A DNA stretch of 64,000 nucleotides from Streptomyces sp. GESEQ-35 (GCF_017948485.1 NZ_JAFFSX010000001.1:496001-560000); one strand, 5' to 3'. Positions 1-11,800 are shown, numbered from the stretch's first letter. The notes: a model not told the origin generated them from the sequence alone. A program made the numbers and translations.

Positions 1-319
1 GATTGGCGAGCCGGTGGGCCTCGGTGTTCTCGGCGAAGGACTCGGCGCAGTCGCCGCCCTGGAGGAGGAAGGCCTCGCCGCGGGCGACCGCGGCGAGTTC
101 CTCGCTCAGTCGTGCCGTCTCGGCGGGTCGGACGATCGGCTCGGCGCAGCGCAGCAGTGCCACCACGTCCTTGGCCCGATCCGGGTCCGGCCAGTCCGGC
201 TGCTGCGCGGCCGGCCGGGCCAGAGCGTCCGCCAGCCTGCCCGCGAGAAGGCGGCCGACCGGTCGAGCGGTGTCGGCGGGTCCGCCGGAGTCGGCCGGCC
301 ACTGGAGTAGCTCCCTCAT
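1..319 (-). CDS. rifH: AminoDAHP synthase (class II DAHP synthase family), 5' part only
   Basis: This is the N-terminal 106 residues of a class II DAHP synthase; the gene continues past the left edge. The class II hallmark LQGGDCAESF is at about residues 85-94, and its Cys90 corresponds to the metal-binding cysteine of the family. In AHBA clusters this enzyme makes 3,4-dideoxy-4-amino-DAHP, the first aminoshikimate intermediate. The ATG at 319-317 overlaps the TGA of the upstream aminoDHQ synthase as ATGA, so the two are probably translationally coupled. The same G-then-H order is known from the rifamycin cluster. A primary-metabolism DAHP synthase cannot be excluded from this fragment alone, but the position next to aminoDHQ synthase makes the ansamycin role much more likely. 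Confidence 0.9.
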   Translation of the reverse strand, partial: MRELLQWPADSGGPADTARPVGRLLAGRLADALARPAAQQPDWPDPDRAKDVVALLRCAEPIVRPAETARLSEELAAVARGEAFLLQGGDCAESFAENTEAHRLAN

Positions 320-1377
320 GACCGCGCCATGTCGGTCGTGTCGACAAGGTCGACAAGGTCGGCCAGGGGCGCTCGGGGCATCCGGTCGAGGACGCGCGCG
401 ACCACCTCGTGCGGCACGTCGTCCACCAGTTCCGCGCCCGTCGGCCCGTCGAGGACGAACGCGAGTCCGCTGATCGCCTTCTTGTCGTGCCGCATCAGCC
501 GCATCAGGGCCGCGGGTGCCGTCTCTTCGGGCAGGGCGGCGGGCAGTCCGTAGTACTCGACGATGTCCTGGTGCTCCGCCACCCGCGCTTCGTCGATACG
601 GCCGAGGGCTCCGGCGAGCCGGCCCGCGTAGACCGTGCCGATGGCCACCGCCTCACCGTGGCGCAGGGCGAAATCGCTCGCCTTCTCGAGCGCATGGCCC
701 AGTGTGTGGCCGTAGTTGAGGATGTGCCGGATGCCGGTGTCCCGTTCGTCGGCTTCCACGATGCGGGCCTTGAGGCTCACGCTCGCTGCGATCTGGTCGG
801 GCAGCGGGAGTCCGCGCAGGTCGGCCGCGCCGATGAAGTGGCAGCGGGCGATCTCGCCGTAGCCGTTGAGCAGCTCCCGCCGTGGCAGGGTGGACAGATA
901 GTCGGTGTCGCACAGGACCGCGCTCGGCTGCCAGTACGCGCCGACCAGGTTCTTGCCGGCCGGCAGGTTCACCGCTGTCTTCCCGCCGACGCCGGCGTCC
1001 ACCTGGGCCAGCAGTGAGGTGGGCAGATGCACCACGGCCACGCCCCGGTGGTAGAGGGCGGCCGCGAGACCGACCACGTCGGTGGTCGTCCCGCCGCCGC
1101 AGGAGACGACGACATCGGACCTGGTGAGCCCGAAGCGTACGAACTCGCCGCACAGCTTCTCCACCGTGGTGAGGGTCTTGTCCTGTTCACCGTCCCGGGC
1201 CGGCAGCAGCAGGGTCTCCACACCGGTGTCGGGCACCCATTCCTCCGGGCGGGCCGACACGACGACGGCCCGCTTGGCGCCCAGCCGTCGGACGACCTCG
1301 GCGAGCGACGTACGCACCCCGGGGCCGATGAGGACGTCGTACGAATGATCTCCGATGCGCAGCGGAATGGATGCCAT
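316..1377 (-). CDS. rifG: 5-deoxy-5-amino-3-dehydroquinate synthase (aminoDHQ synthase)
   Basis: A 353-residue member of the dehydroquinate synthase family. It should cyclise aminoDAHP to aminoDHQ in the aminoshikimate route to AHBA, in the cytoplasm and with NAD and a divalent metal. Visible motifs are the nucleotide-loop region GGGTTTD (94-100), where primary-metabolism enzymes usually read GGGVxxD, and the metal ligands Glu175 (in GYGEIAR), His224 (in NYGHTLGH) and His240 (in RHGEAVAIG). A lysine that usually follows the first ligand (E-x-x-K) is Arg178 here. The TTTD loop and the lost lysine suggest the amino-substrate branch, although related sugar-phosphate cyclases cannot be ruled out by eye. 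It starts 7 bases after the flavoenzyme stop and overlaps the aminoDAHP synthase start by four bases. Confidence 0.9.
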   Translation of the reverse strand: MASIPLRIGDHSYDVLIGPGVRTSLAEVVRRLGAKRAVVVSARPEEWVPDTGVETLLLPARDGEQDKTLTTVEKLCGEFVRFGLTRSDVVVSCGGGTTTDVVGLAAALYHRGVAVVHLPTSLLAQVDAGVGGKTAVNLPAGKNLVGAYWQPSAVLCDTDYLSTLPRRELLNGYGEIARCHFIGAADLRGLPLPDQIAASVSLKARIVEADERDTGIRHILNYGHTLGHALEKASDFALRHGEAVAIGTVYAGRLAGALGRIDEARVAEHQDIVEYYGLPAALPEETAPAALMRLMRHDKKAISGLAFVLDGPTGAELVDDVPHEVVARVLDRMPRAPLADLVDLVDTTDMARS

Positions 1378-1384
1378 GACGTCT

Positions 1385-2728
1385 CTACCGGCCCGCCGTC
1401 ACCTTGCGGACACGTGACTCGGACCGCTCCTTGCGGTCGAGCTCGTCCAGGTGGGGGTAGGACGGGCAGCCGTAGACCCGCTGGAACGGCTCGAACGTGT
1501 CCCACTCCTTGCGCCGGCGCATCTCCTGGGCGACCGAGTTGTGCTCGCTCCAGAAGTCGCCCCCGATCAGCCGGATGAGGTACCTCTCCAGGGTGTCCCG
1601 GTCGGTGGAGCGGGCGGCGTCGGCGGCCATGGCGACCAGTTCGCCGTCGTAGTAGGCGTGGATGAGCCGGATGTAGGTGTCGTAGCCGGTCTTGAAGTAG
1701 TTGGCGTACCGCTGGATCAGGCGCTCCTCCGCCGACGGGTCGGCGAGTGCTTCGCCGAGCGTCTCGGCCGCGCGGACGGCGGTGGCCGTCGCCACCAGGA
1801 CCCCGCCGGAGAACATGGGGTCGCCGAAGCAGCCGGCGTCCCCGACCATGAGCCAGCCCGGCCCGGTGACCGTGTCCGCGTGGTAGCAGTAGTCGGTCTC
1901 GATCCTGAGGTCCATGGAGGGCTGTGTCCCGGTCAGCCGCGCGGTGATCCGCGGGATCCGCGCCACGTGCTCCTCGAACACCTTCTGCGGTGTCGACGCG
2001 CGCAGCACGTCGCGCGGCATGACCGTGCCCACGCTGATGGCGTCCTTGGACAGCGGGATCGCCCAGACCCAGCCGTCGTCGTGGGCGCCGACCTGGATGT
2101 CGCCCTCGACCCCGAGGTTGTGGCGCTCGTCGAGCCCGGTGTAGTGCCGGAAGACACCGACCATACGGAGCTTCTCAAGGGTCTTGCGCAGCCCGAACTT
2201 GTGGGCGATCTTCCCGGTCCGGCCGCTGGCGTCGACCACGTAGGTGGACCGCACCTCGTGCGACTCACCGTCGCGCTCGTAGCGGACGCCGACCATCCGG
2301 TCACCGTCCATGAGCAGTTCGTTCACGTCCGCGCCGAAGACGACCTCCGCCCCGGCGGCCTCGGCCTGCTCGGCGAGCATCCGGTCGAACCTGGCCCGTT
2401 CGACCTGGAACGCGTTGGTGTGCCGGCCCTCGCCCTGCTTGGTGAAGTCCGCGCGGAAGACGCCCTCGAAGAACTTCTTCTCGGTCGGGTCGATGAACTC
2501 GCCGCCGAACTTGCGTACATAGCCCTCGGCCTCCACGGCCTCGCGCAGGCCGATCCGCTCGAACAGGCCCATCATGTACGGCAGCAGGGACTCGCCGATG
2601 TGGAATCGGAGGCTCATCTCCTTTTCGAGGAGCACCACCGAATGCCCCTGCTTGGCGAGCACGTAGGCGCTGACCGCGCCGGCCGGCCCTCCGCCGATCA
2701 CAACCACATCGGCTGTTTCCTTCGCCAT
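1385..2728 (-). CDS. FAD-dependent halogenase-type flavoprotein
   Basis: A 447-residue FAD enzyme. I chose the ATG at 2728 because AAAGGG lies about 7 bases upstream and the FAD fold begins at once (MAKETADVVVIGGG); an upstream ATG at 2794 would add 22 residues that look like leader. Visible motifs: the dinucleotide-binding IGGGPAG (11-17); GESLLP (45-50); KFGGEF (73-78), matching the KxGxxF motif whose lysine is catalytic in flavin-dependent halogenases; GWVWAIP (219-225), matching WxWxIP; and FGDPMFSGG (301-309), resembling the Fx.Px.Sx.G motif reported for halogenases. Together these favour halogenation over hydroxylation, but substrate and reaction are inferred. It would need reduced flavin from a partner reductase; one candidate is at 58524-59087. 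It lies between the rifF- and rifG-like genes, so a tailoring role on AHBA or the ansamycin is likely. Confidence 0.8.
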   Translation of the reverse strand: MAKETADVVVIGGGPAGAVSAYVLAKQGHSVVLLEKEMSLRFHIGESLLPYMMGLFERIGLREAVEAEGYVRKFGGEFIDPTEKKFFEGVFRADFTKQGEGRHTNAFQVERARFDRMLAEQAEAAGAEVVFGADVNELLMDGDRMVGVRYERDGESHEVRSTYVVDASGRTGKIAHKFGLRKTLEKLRMVGVFRHYTGLDERHNLGVEGDIQVGAHDDGWVWAIPLSKDAISVGTVMPRDVLRASTPQKVFEEHVARIPRITARLTGTQPSMDLRIETDYCYHADTVTGPGWLMVGDAGCFGDPMFSGGVLVATATAVRAAETLGEALADPSAEERLIQRYANYFKTGYDTYIRLIHAYYDGELVAMAADAARSTDRDTLERYLIRLIGGDFWSEHNSVAQEMRRRKEWDTFEPFQRVYGCPSYPHLDELDRKERSESRVRKVTAGR

Positions 2729-2790
2729 CGTTTTCCCTTTCTGGTGACAGGTGTTGGGGGTGGGGATGCTCGGGGTGTTCAGGGCACGGG

Positions 2791-3585
2791 TCACCTGAAG
2801 GCGCCGGAGAGCATGTGGGAGACGAGCTGCTCGTGCTCGCTGTCGTCCGTGATGGTGCGTATCTCCTCGCGACCGTCACGGACCGTCAGATGCCGTCGTC
2901 CTTTCAGGACGACCTGACCGTTGTCGAAGGAGCGGCCGCAGAGGATCTTCTGGCCGTCCTGCGGTCCGGTGTCCGCTGCGATCTCCCGGACGAGGAAGCT
3001 CTCCAGGTCCTTCCAGTCGCTCCACTCCCGGCGTTTCATCGTGAAGGTGTAGACGACGCTCCACCGCGTGATCCTTCCGCGGCGCTGTAGAGCGATCCTG
3101 GATCCGCGGTCGACCAGGCGGTACTGGCATCCGTACTGGTTCTGCACCGTGTCGGAGACGAGCAGTGGCTCGATGTAGGAGGGGCCGGGGTAGCCCACGT
3201 CCACGAGCCACTCGTCGCCGTCCAGGGCAACGCGGTTGAGCATGTGCTCCACGTCGAGCCCGGAGGCCTCCCAGCCCTCGGCCGTACTGGCCGCCATCAG
3301 CGTGACGTCGTAGCCCAGTTCCGTCAGAAGCCGGGAGAACAGCCGGTTCAGCTGGAAGCACGTGCCGCCGCGCCCCTGGACGATGCTCGTCTCGAACGTG
3401 GCGTCCTCGTCGAGGTCCACGAGGTGCACCCCGTCGCTGAAATCCTGGGTGGCGCCGTTGTACGGAATCGTCATGAGGTGCTGCTTGTGCAGCTTCCGCA
3501 GCGTCGCGATGTCCACACCGGTTTCCCCGGCACAGCCGATCCGTTCCAGATACCTGTCTGCGTCGAACACTTTCCTCACCTTCAT
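2791..3585 (-). CDS. rifF: Ansamycin amide synthase (arylamine N-acetyltransferase fold)
   Basis: A 264-residue homologue of the RifF family. It should take the full-length chain from the last ACP and form the macrolactam with the aryl amine of the AHBA starter, replacing a thioesterase. The NAT-type catalytic triad is intact: Cys76 in RGGTCFQLN, His114 in DVEHMLNRV and Asp129 in WLVDVGYPG. The length fits the family. It starts 19 bases after the stop of the last PKS gene, which itself has no TE domain. No good Shine-Dalgarno sequence is visible before the ATG at 3585, so coupling to the PKS gene or a slightly different start is possible. Confidence 0.95.
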   Translation of the reverse strand: MKVRKVFDADRYLERIGCAGETGVDIATLRKLHKQHLMTIPYNGATQDFSDGVHLVDLDEDATFETSIVQGRGGTCFQLNRLFSRLLTELGYDVTLMAASTAEGWEASGLDVEHMLNRVALDGDEWLVDVGYPGPSYIEPLLVSDTVQNQYGCQYRLVDRGSRIALQRRGRITRWSVVYTFTMKRREWSDWKDLESFLVREIAADTGPQDGQKILCGRSFDNGQVVLKGRRHLTVRDGREEIRTITDDSEHEQLVSHMLSGAFR

Positions 3586-3604
3586 TCGTCTGGAGATCGC
3601 TGCT

Positions 3605-6600
3605 TCACACGGAGACGGCTACGGGTTGCGCCGCCTGTTCGCCGCACAGCAACTCGTGCAGATGCGCGGCGAGCAGTCCCGCCGTCGGGTAGTCGAAGAC
3701 GACGTTGGGCGGGAGTTTCTGCTGGGTGATGTCGCGGAGCCGGTTACGGAGTTCGATGGAGGTGAGGGAGTCGAAGCCGACCTCGAACAGCCCCTGGTCC
3801 GCGTCGATCCGATAGGTGGCGCTGTGGCCGAGAACCGCGGCCACCTGGGCCCGCACCAGGTCGAGCAGCGCCGTCGCCTGCTCGGCGGCGGGGAGCCCGG
3901 CCAGCCGCTCGGACAGCGCCTGCCCCTGGTCACCGGTGCTCGCCGCGTGGGCCAGTTGCCGGCTCGCGCGGACCAGGCCGCGCAGCATGTGCGGCACTCC
4001 CCCACCGGCGGCCTGGGCACGCAGCGACTGGAGGTCCAGCTTGGCCGGCACCAGCTGCGCCTGCCCCGACCCCAAGGCGGCGTCGAACAGCTCCATGCCC
4101 TCCGTCGGTGTGATCGACTGGAGGCCGCCGCGCCGGTTCATCCGGGACCGGGTGAGGTCGTCGGTGTTGGCCGCCATGCCGTCGGTCTGATCCCACAGAC
4201 CCCAGGCCAGCGAGAGCCCGGGCAAACCGGCCGCCCGGCGGCTTGCCATCAGGCCGTCGAGGTAGGCGTTGGCCGCCGCGTAACTGCCGCTGCCCGCACC
4301 CATGAAGACGGCCGACACGGAGGAGTAGACGACGAACGCGTCCAGCTCCAGGCCACGCGTGAGCGCATCGAGGTGACGTACCGCATCCACCTTCGGCGCG
4401 AACACCCTCGCCAAGCGCTCGGGGGTCAATGCCCCGATGACGCCGTCATCGGTCACGCCCGCCGTGTGCACCACACCGCGCAGGGGGTGCTCGTCCGCAA
4501 CCGAGGCCAGCAGCGCCTCGACCTGCTCGCGTTCGGACACGTCGCAGGCCACGACGGAGACAGCCGCGCCCTGCTCGGCGAGTTCGGCGACCAGTTCCCG
4601 CACGCCCTCGGCGTCCGGGCCGCGACGGCTGGCCAGCAGCAGGTGTCGTACGCCGTGCCGGGTGACCAGATGCCGGGCCACCAGGCCGCCCAATGACCCG
4701 GCACCCGAGACCAGAACGGTCCCTTCCGGCCCGAACACCGCAGAGGTGTCCGCGACTTGACCGGTGGCGCGGGTGAGCCGGGGTACGGAAAGCGTCGTGC
4801 CGCGCACCGCGACCTGCGGCTCGCCGCTGGCCAGCACGGCGCCCAGGGCGGCTGCCGGTCCCTCGCCAGACGCCGGGTCGGTGTCCACGAGGACGATCCG
4901 GTCCGGGTTCTCGGCCTGCGCGGCACGCACCAGACCCCACACCGCCGCACCGGCCGGGTCGGTCACCACGCCGTCACCGGCGGGCACCGCACCCCGGGTC
5001 ACCACGGCCAGCTGCGAGTCCTCAAGGCCGGGCCCGTCCAGCCAGCACTGGACCACCTCGAGGACTCGGGTGGTCAGCTCCAGTGCGGCCTCCTCGCCCT
5101 CACCGCCGATGGCTTCCAGAACTGCCACGGCCGGGGTGTCGGCGCCCGACTCCACATCGTCGGCCAGGGTTGCCACCTCTTCCGCGGTGGCCACGGGCAC
5201 CCACGACGGCATGGGCTCGGCCCCCTGGACCGGCTGCAACTCGGTCCACTCCACCCGGAACAGCGAGTCGGTGCGCGCAGTGTCCGACGCCGTCTCCAAC
5301 TGCTCGGCGGAGACCACCCGGGACACCAGTGAGTCCATCGTCACGACCAGGGCGCCGGTCTCGTCGGCAGCCTGGAACGAGAGCGCGTCGCCACCCTCGG
5401 GCAGCTCGATCCGCACCCGCAGCGCCGAGGCACCCGCGGCATGCAGCACCAGCCCGTTCCACGCGAACGGCAGCCGCAACTCCGGCCCACCCGGCCCGCC
5501 TTCGACGTCCCCGTCGGCAGGGGGCGCCGCTGCGATCTGCAGCAGCGGCGAGTGCAGGGCGGCGTCCAGGAGCGCGGGGTGGATGCCGAACCGGTCGGCG
5601 TTCTCGCGGTGTTCCTCGGGCAGGGCGACCTCGGCGAAGAGCTCCGCGCCGCGCCGCCACAGTGCACGCACGCCCTGGAAGGCCGGCCCGTAGCCGTATC
5701 CCACCTCGGTGAGCAGGTCGTAGCCGCCGCCGATGTCCACCGGCTGCGCGCCGGGCGGCGGCCACGCGACGAAGTCGAACCCACCGGCGGCCCGGGTCGT
5801 GGGGGCCAGCATGCCGGTGGCGTGCCGAGTCCACGCGTCCGCGCCGGTACGACCGGCGGCGTCCTCGCGTCGCGAGTACACCTCCACGGTGCGCGAACCG
5901 TTCTCACGCGGTCCGCCCACGGCGACCTGGACCTGTACCCCGCCGTGCTCCGGTACGACCAGCGGCGCCTCGATCACGAGCTCTTCCAGGACGCCGCACC
6001 CGGCCTCGTCACCGGCCCGCACGGCCAGCTCCACCAGGCCGGTGCCGGCGACGAGCACCACGCCGCCGACCCGGTGATCTCCCAGCCAGGGGTGGGACTT
6101 GAGCGACAGGCGTGAGGGGAACACCAGCCCGTCGAACTGCGGCAGCTCCACCACGGCGCCGAGGAGCGGGTGATCTGTTCCGGCGAGTCCGAGGGAGGCC
6201 GCGTCGGTGGCGGTCTGTGCCGGGTGGAGCCAGTAGTGCTGGTGGTCGAAGGCGTACGTCGGCAGGTCCACGGTCCCGCCAGATGGCAGCACGCCCGTCC
6301 AGTCAACAGGCACGCCTCGGACGAACAGTTCGGCCATCGAGGCCAACAGCCGCCGCAGACCGCCCTCTTCACGACGCAGGGAGCCGGTCACCGCCGCATC
6401 GGCGTCGTCGACGATCTCGGTGATCGGCTGGACCAGCACCGGGTGCGCACTGACCTCCACGAAGGTCCGGTGGTCCTGGCGGATCAACTCGGCCACCGCC
6501 GGGCCGAAGCCCACCTTTCCGCGCAGGTTGCGATACCAGTAGCCGCCGTCCAGCACCCCGGCCCGGTCCACCCATTCGCCGGTCGCGGTCGAGTAGAACG

Positions 6601-8839
6601 GCACGAGGGGCGCCTGGGCGTTGATGCCGGAGAGGGTGTCGGCGAGGGTGTCTCGGATGTCCTCCACGTGCCGGGTGTGGGAGGCGTAGTCCACCGCCAC
6701 CCGGCGCACCCGGACACCGTCGTTCGAGAGCGCGGCGAGCGCCTCGTCCAACGCCTCGGCGTCACCGGCGACCACCACTGAGGACGGGCCGTTCACGGCC
6801 GCCACCTCGACCCGATCCGCCCACGGCACCAGCCGTGCGACCGCCTCACCTTCACTCAGCGCAACGGATGCCATGCCGCCCCGCCCCGCCAGCTGCGAAG
6901 CAATCGCCTGGCTCCGCAGGGCCACCACACGTGCCGCGTCCTCCAAGGACAGCGCACCCGACACGCACGCGGCCGCTATCTCGCCCTGCGAGTGACCCAA
7001 CACCGCGTCCGGCAGCACACCCACCGAAGACCACACCGCCGCCAGACCCACCATCACCGCGAAACTGGCGGGCTGCACGACATCCACCCGCTCCAACTCA
7101 GCATCACCACGCAGCACATCGACCAAAGACCAGTCGACGAACGGCTCCAACGCCGCCGCACACTCCGCGATCCGCTCCGCGAACACCGGCGACGAATCCA
7201 ACAACTCCCGGCCCATACCCACCCATTGGGAACCCTGGCCCGGGAACACCCACACCACCTTGCCCGGTGCCCCCGAGCCGCTCACCCTGCCGGTGACCAG
7301 GCCGGCCGGGCTCTCGCCGCGCGCCAGCGCCTGGAGCCCGGCCAGTGCCTCCGTATCCGAGCCGGCCACGATCACCGCACGCTCACTCAGCAACGCCCGG
7401 TTGGAGACGAGTGCCGGGGCCATGTCCGCGGGTGACACCCGGTCGGCTTCCTCGATGAACGCCGCGAGCCGGCCGGCCTGTCCCGCCAGCGAACCCGCAC
7501 TGCGCGCCGACACCACCAACGGCACCACACCACCGGACACCGGCGGCTGCTCTGCCTCCTGAGCAGGCGCCTCCTCCAGGATCAGATGGGCATTGGTCCC
7601 ACTGATCCCGAACGACGAGACCCCGGCCCGGCGCGGATGACCGCCCCGTGGCCACTCCCTGGCCTCGGTCAGCAGCTCCACCGCGCCCGCCGACCAGTCC
7701 ACTTGGGATGAGGGCGCGTCCACGTGCAGCGTGGGTGGCATCACGCCATGTCGGAGCGCTTGGACCATCTTGATGACACTGGCCACGCCCGCGGCGGCCT
7801 GGGTGTGTCCGATGTTCGACTTCAACGATCCCAGCCACAAAGGCTGTTCGCGGTCCCGGCCGTACGTGGCCAGCAGCGCCTGCGCCTCGATCGGATCGCC
7901 CAGCGCCGTACCGGTGCCGTGTCCCTCCACGATGTCCACGTCCGCCGGGGAAATCCCGGCGTTGGCAAGGGCCTTACGGATCACCCGCTGCTGTGAGGGA
8001 CCGTTGGGAGCCGTCAGCCCGTTGGACGCGCCGTCCTGGTTCACCGCGCTGCCGCGCAGCACGGCCAGGACCTTGTGTCCGCGCTCCCGCGCCACCGACA
8101 GGCGCTCCAGGACGACCAGACCCACGCCTTCGGCCCAGCCCGTGCCGTCCGCGCCGTCCGCGTACGCCTTGCAGCGGCCGTCGCCGGCCAGGCCACGCTG
8201 CCGGGAGAACTCCACGAAGCTGACGGGTGTGGCCATGACCGTCACACCGCCGGCGAGCGCCATCGAGCACTCGCCCTGCCGCAGCGCCTGCGCGGCGAGA
8301 TGCATAGCCACCAGGGAGGAGGAGCAGGCGGTGTCCACGGTGACCGCCGGGCCCTCGAAGCCGAAGACGTACGAGATTCGGCCCGAGGCCACGCTCGACG
8401 CGGTGCCCGTGCTCGCGAAGCCCTCCAGCTCCGGTGCGGCCACCCCGGCCCCGTATCCCTGGCTGGACACCCCGGAGAACACGCCGACGTCGGTGCCCTT
8501 CAACGACGTCGGGTCGACGCCGGCGCTCTCCATGGCCTCCCAGGAGGTCTCCAGGAGCAGCCGCTGCTGCGGGTCCATCGCCAGCGCCTCACGCGGCGAG
8601 ATACCGAAGAAGCCCGCGTCGAAGAGCCCTGCGTCCCGTACGAAGCCGCCCTGGGCGACATATGACGTGCCCGCGCTGTCCGGGTCCGAGTCGAACAGGC
8701 CCTCCAGGTCCCAGCCCCGGTCGTCGGGGAAGGCGGACATGCCCTCGCGGCCCTCGTGGATCAGGCGCCACAGGTCCTCAGGGCCCGCCACCCCGCCGGG
8801 CAGCCGGCATGACATCCCGACGATCGCGATCGGTTCGTC
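3605..8839 (-). other. PKS module 10: KS-AT(methylmalonyl)-DH-KR-ACP
   Basis: The KS has DTACSSS near 8330. The AT has GHSQGE (near 6990) and YASH (near 6690), the methylmalonyl signature. The DH active-site His motif reads HRVGGVVLVA: the usual proline is alanine (codon 6047-6049), while the Asp in [10 protein letters not shown] is kept. The KR has the shortened SGAGSLG nucleotide motif (near 4705), SYAAAN (near 4280) and TDD instead of LDD. The ACP has GFDSL near 3770. If it follows rifamycin, this module sets the alpha-methyl enamide next to the lactam carbonyl. Confidence 0.85.
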
Positions 8840-11800
8840 GGGATCCACGACGGCGGCCGGGGTCGCGCCGAAAGTGCCTGCCGCCGTCGTGTCCCCGAAC
8901 TCCTCGCGCAGGTAGCCGGCGAGGGCCTGTGGGGTGGGGTAGTCGAAGATCAGCGTGGCGGGGAGCTTCAGGCCGGTCGCCTCGCGCAGCCGGTTGCGCA
9001 GCTCCACCGAGGTGAGCGAGTCGAATCCGGCCTCGTTGAACGCGGAGTCCGGGCGGACGCTCTCCGGCCCGCTGTGCCCCAGCACGACCGCGGCCTGAGC
9101 GCGCACCAGGTCGAGGAGCAGAGCCTCCTGCTCCGGCTCGGCGAGCCCGGCGAGCCTGCGGGGCAGGTCGGCTTCCTTTCCGGCTGCCGCGCGTGCCTGC
9201 TGCCGTCCCGCCGGTACGAGGCCACGCAGCAGATGCGGGACCGCACCGCCGGCCGCCGCGCCGGCCCGCGCCCCGCGCAGATCCATCTTGATCGGCACCA
9301 GCAGCGACTGCCCTGACACGAGAGCGGCGTCGAGCAGTTCCAGGCCTTCGGTCGCCGTGATCGCCAGGACACCGCCACGGCTCGCCCGTGCCTGGTCGGC
9401 ATCGCGGAGGTGAGCGGTCATTCCCGCGTTCTGCTCCCACAGGCCCCAGGCCAGGGAGAGCCCGGGCAGGCCCGCCGCCCGGCGGCCGGCCATCAGCCCG
9501 TCCAGGAAGGCGTTGGCCGCCGCGTAGTTGCCCTGGCCCGCCGACCCGAACACACCCGAGGCGGACGAGAAGACGACGAACGCGTCCAGGTGCAGGCCAC
9601 GGGTCAGTTCGTCGAGGTGACGTACCGCGTCGACCTTCGGTGCGAACACCTTCGCCAGGCGCTCCGGGGTCAGCGCCCCGATCACGCCGTCGTCCAGTAC
9701 GCCCGCCGTGTGCACCACACCGCGCAGGGGGTGCTCGTCGGATATCGACTCCAGGAGGGCCTGTGCCTGGTCGCGGTCGGAGACGTCGCAGGCCACGACC
9801 GATACTGCCGCGCCCAGTTCGGTGAGCGCGTCGACCAGTTCCTGAGCGCCCTCGGCGTCCGGGCCCCGGCGGCTCACCAGCAGGAGGTGCCGTACGCCGT
9901 GCCCGGTGACCAGATGCCGGGCCACCAGGCCACCCAGCGATCCAGTGGCGCCCGTGACCAGGACCGTCCCGTCCGGAGCGAACACCCCGGGGACGTCCGG
10001 GACTTGACCGGTGGCGCGGGCGAGCCGGGGCACCGACAGTGCCGTGCCGCGCACGGCGACCTGGGGTTCCCCGCCGGCCAGTACGGCGCCCAGCACGGGC
10101 ACCGCTCCGTCGTCGGCGGCCGGGTCGGCGTCGATCAGGACGATCCGGTCGGGGTTCTCGGCCTGCGCGGCACGCACCAGACCCCACACCGCCGCTCCGG
10201 CCGGGTCGGTCACCGCGCCGTCGCCCGCGGGCACCGCGCCGCGGGTCGTCACCACGAGCCGCGAGTCGTCGAGGCCGTCCGCGGCCAGCCATGCCTGCAC
10301 GACGCCCAACACCCGGGAGGTCAGGGCGAGTACGGAGTCTCCGACGGCTTCCAGGAGTGCCACCGCGGGAAGCTGTGCACCGGCGGCCAGGGACTCGACC
10401 TCGTCCGCGGTGGTGACCGGCGCCCACGACGGCGCGGGAGCGGGGGCCTGAGCGGGGGGCAGTTCGGTCCAGTCCACTTGGAACAGCGAGTCGGTGGCCT
10501 CCGCGTCCGTCGCCGTCTGGAGCTGCTCGGCGGAGACCGGCCGGGACACCAGGGAGTCCAGGGTGACCACGAGGCCGCCGGTCTCGTCGGCTGCCTCCAG
10601 TGACACGGCGCCGGGGCCGCCGGAGGTCAGGCGGATCCGCAGGGCGGGAGCGCCCGCGGCGTGCAGCACCAGTCCGTTCCACGCGAACGGCAGTACCGGC
10701 TGCCCGGCGTCCTCCCCTGTGTCCGCCTCGGCGCCGAACATTCCGGCGTGCAGGGCGGCGTCCAGGAGCGCGGGGTGGATGCCGAACCGGTCGGCGTTCT
10801 CCCGCTGTTCCTCGGGCAGGGCCGCCTCGGCGAAGACCTCCTCGCCGCGCCGCCACACCGCGCGCAGGCCCTGGAAAGCCGGGCCGTAGCCGTAGCCGCG
10901 CTCGCTCAGGTCGTTGTAGAAGTCGCCGACGTCGACGGCCTGCGCGCCGGGCGGCGGCCAGGCGGCGAAGTCGAAGCCGGTGGGCCGGGCCGGCGGAGCG
11001 GCGGCCAGCGTGCCGGCGGCGTGTCGGTTCCACGCGTCCTCGTCTCCGGGGGCGTCCTCGCGCTGGGAGTAGATCTCCACGGGACGCGAGCCGTTCCCGT
11101 CCGGCCCGCCCACGGCGACCTGGACGCGTACCGCGCCGTGGGCGGGCACGATCAGCGGCGCCTCGATCACGAGCTCTTCCAGCGCGCCGCAACCGGCCTC
11201 GTCACCGGCCCGTACGGCCAGCTCCACCAGGCCGGTGCCGGGGACGAGCACCGCACCGCCCACGGCGTGATCGGCCAGCCAGGGGTGCGACTTGAGCGAG
11301 AGGCGTGAGGTGAACACCAGCCCGTCGGACTGCGGCAACCGCACCACCGCGCCGAGCAGCGGATGATCGGCCGCCGACTGTCCCAGCGACGCCGCGTCGG
11401 TGGCGGCCTGTGCCGTCCGGAGCCAGTAGTGCTGGTGGTCGAAGGCGTACGTCGGCAGGTCCATGCGTGCCGTCGTGGCCCCGGCGGGCAGCATCCCGGC
11501 CCAGTCCACGGGCACGCCGCGCACGAACAGTTCGGCCAGCGCGGCGAGCAGGGTCTGCTCCTCCGGGCGGCCGTCGCGCAGTGCCGCCACGCAGGTCACC
11601 TCGGTGCCCGCGGTGTTGGTCGTCTCCTCGACGAGTCCGGTCAGGGCGGCGCCCGGGCCCAGCTCCACGAACAGCGTGCCGCCGTACTCGGCCGCGGCCG
11701 CGATCCCCTCGGCGAACCGCACCGGCCGCCGCACGTGCCCGGCCCAGTACTCCGGGTCGGTGAGCTCATCGGGGGCGGCGAGGCGCCCGGTCACGTTCGA

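Noticed and set aside
3605..3760. Search for a thioesterase at the end of the last PKS
   Set aside because: Only about 45-50 residues follow the ACP serine region and no GxSxG motif is present; release belongs to the amide synthase.
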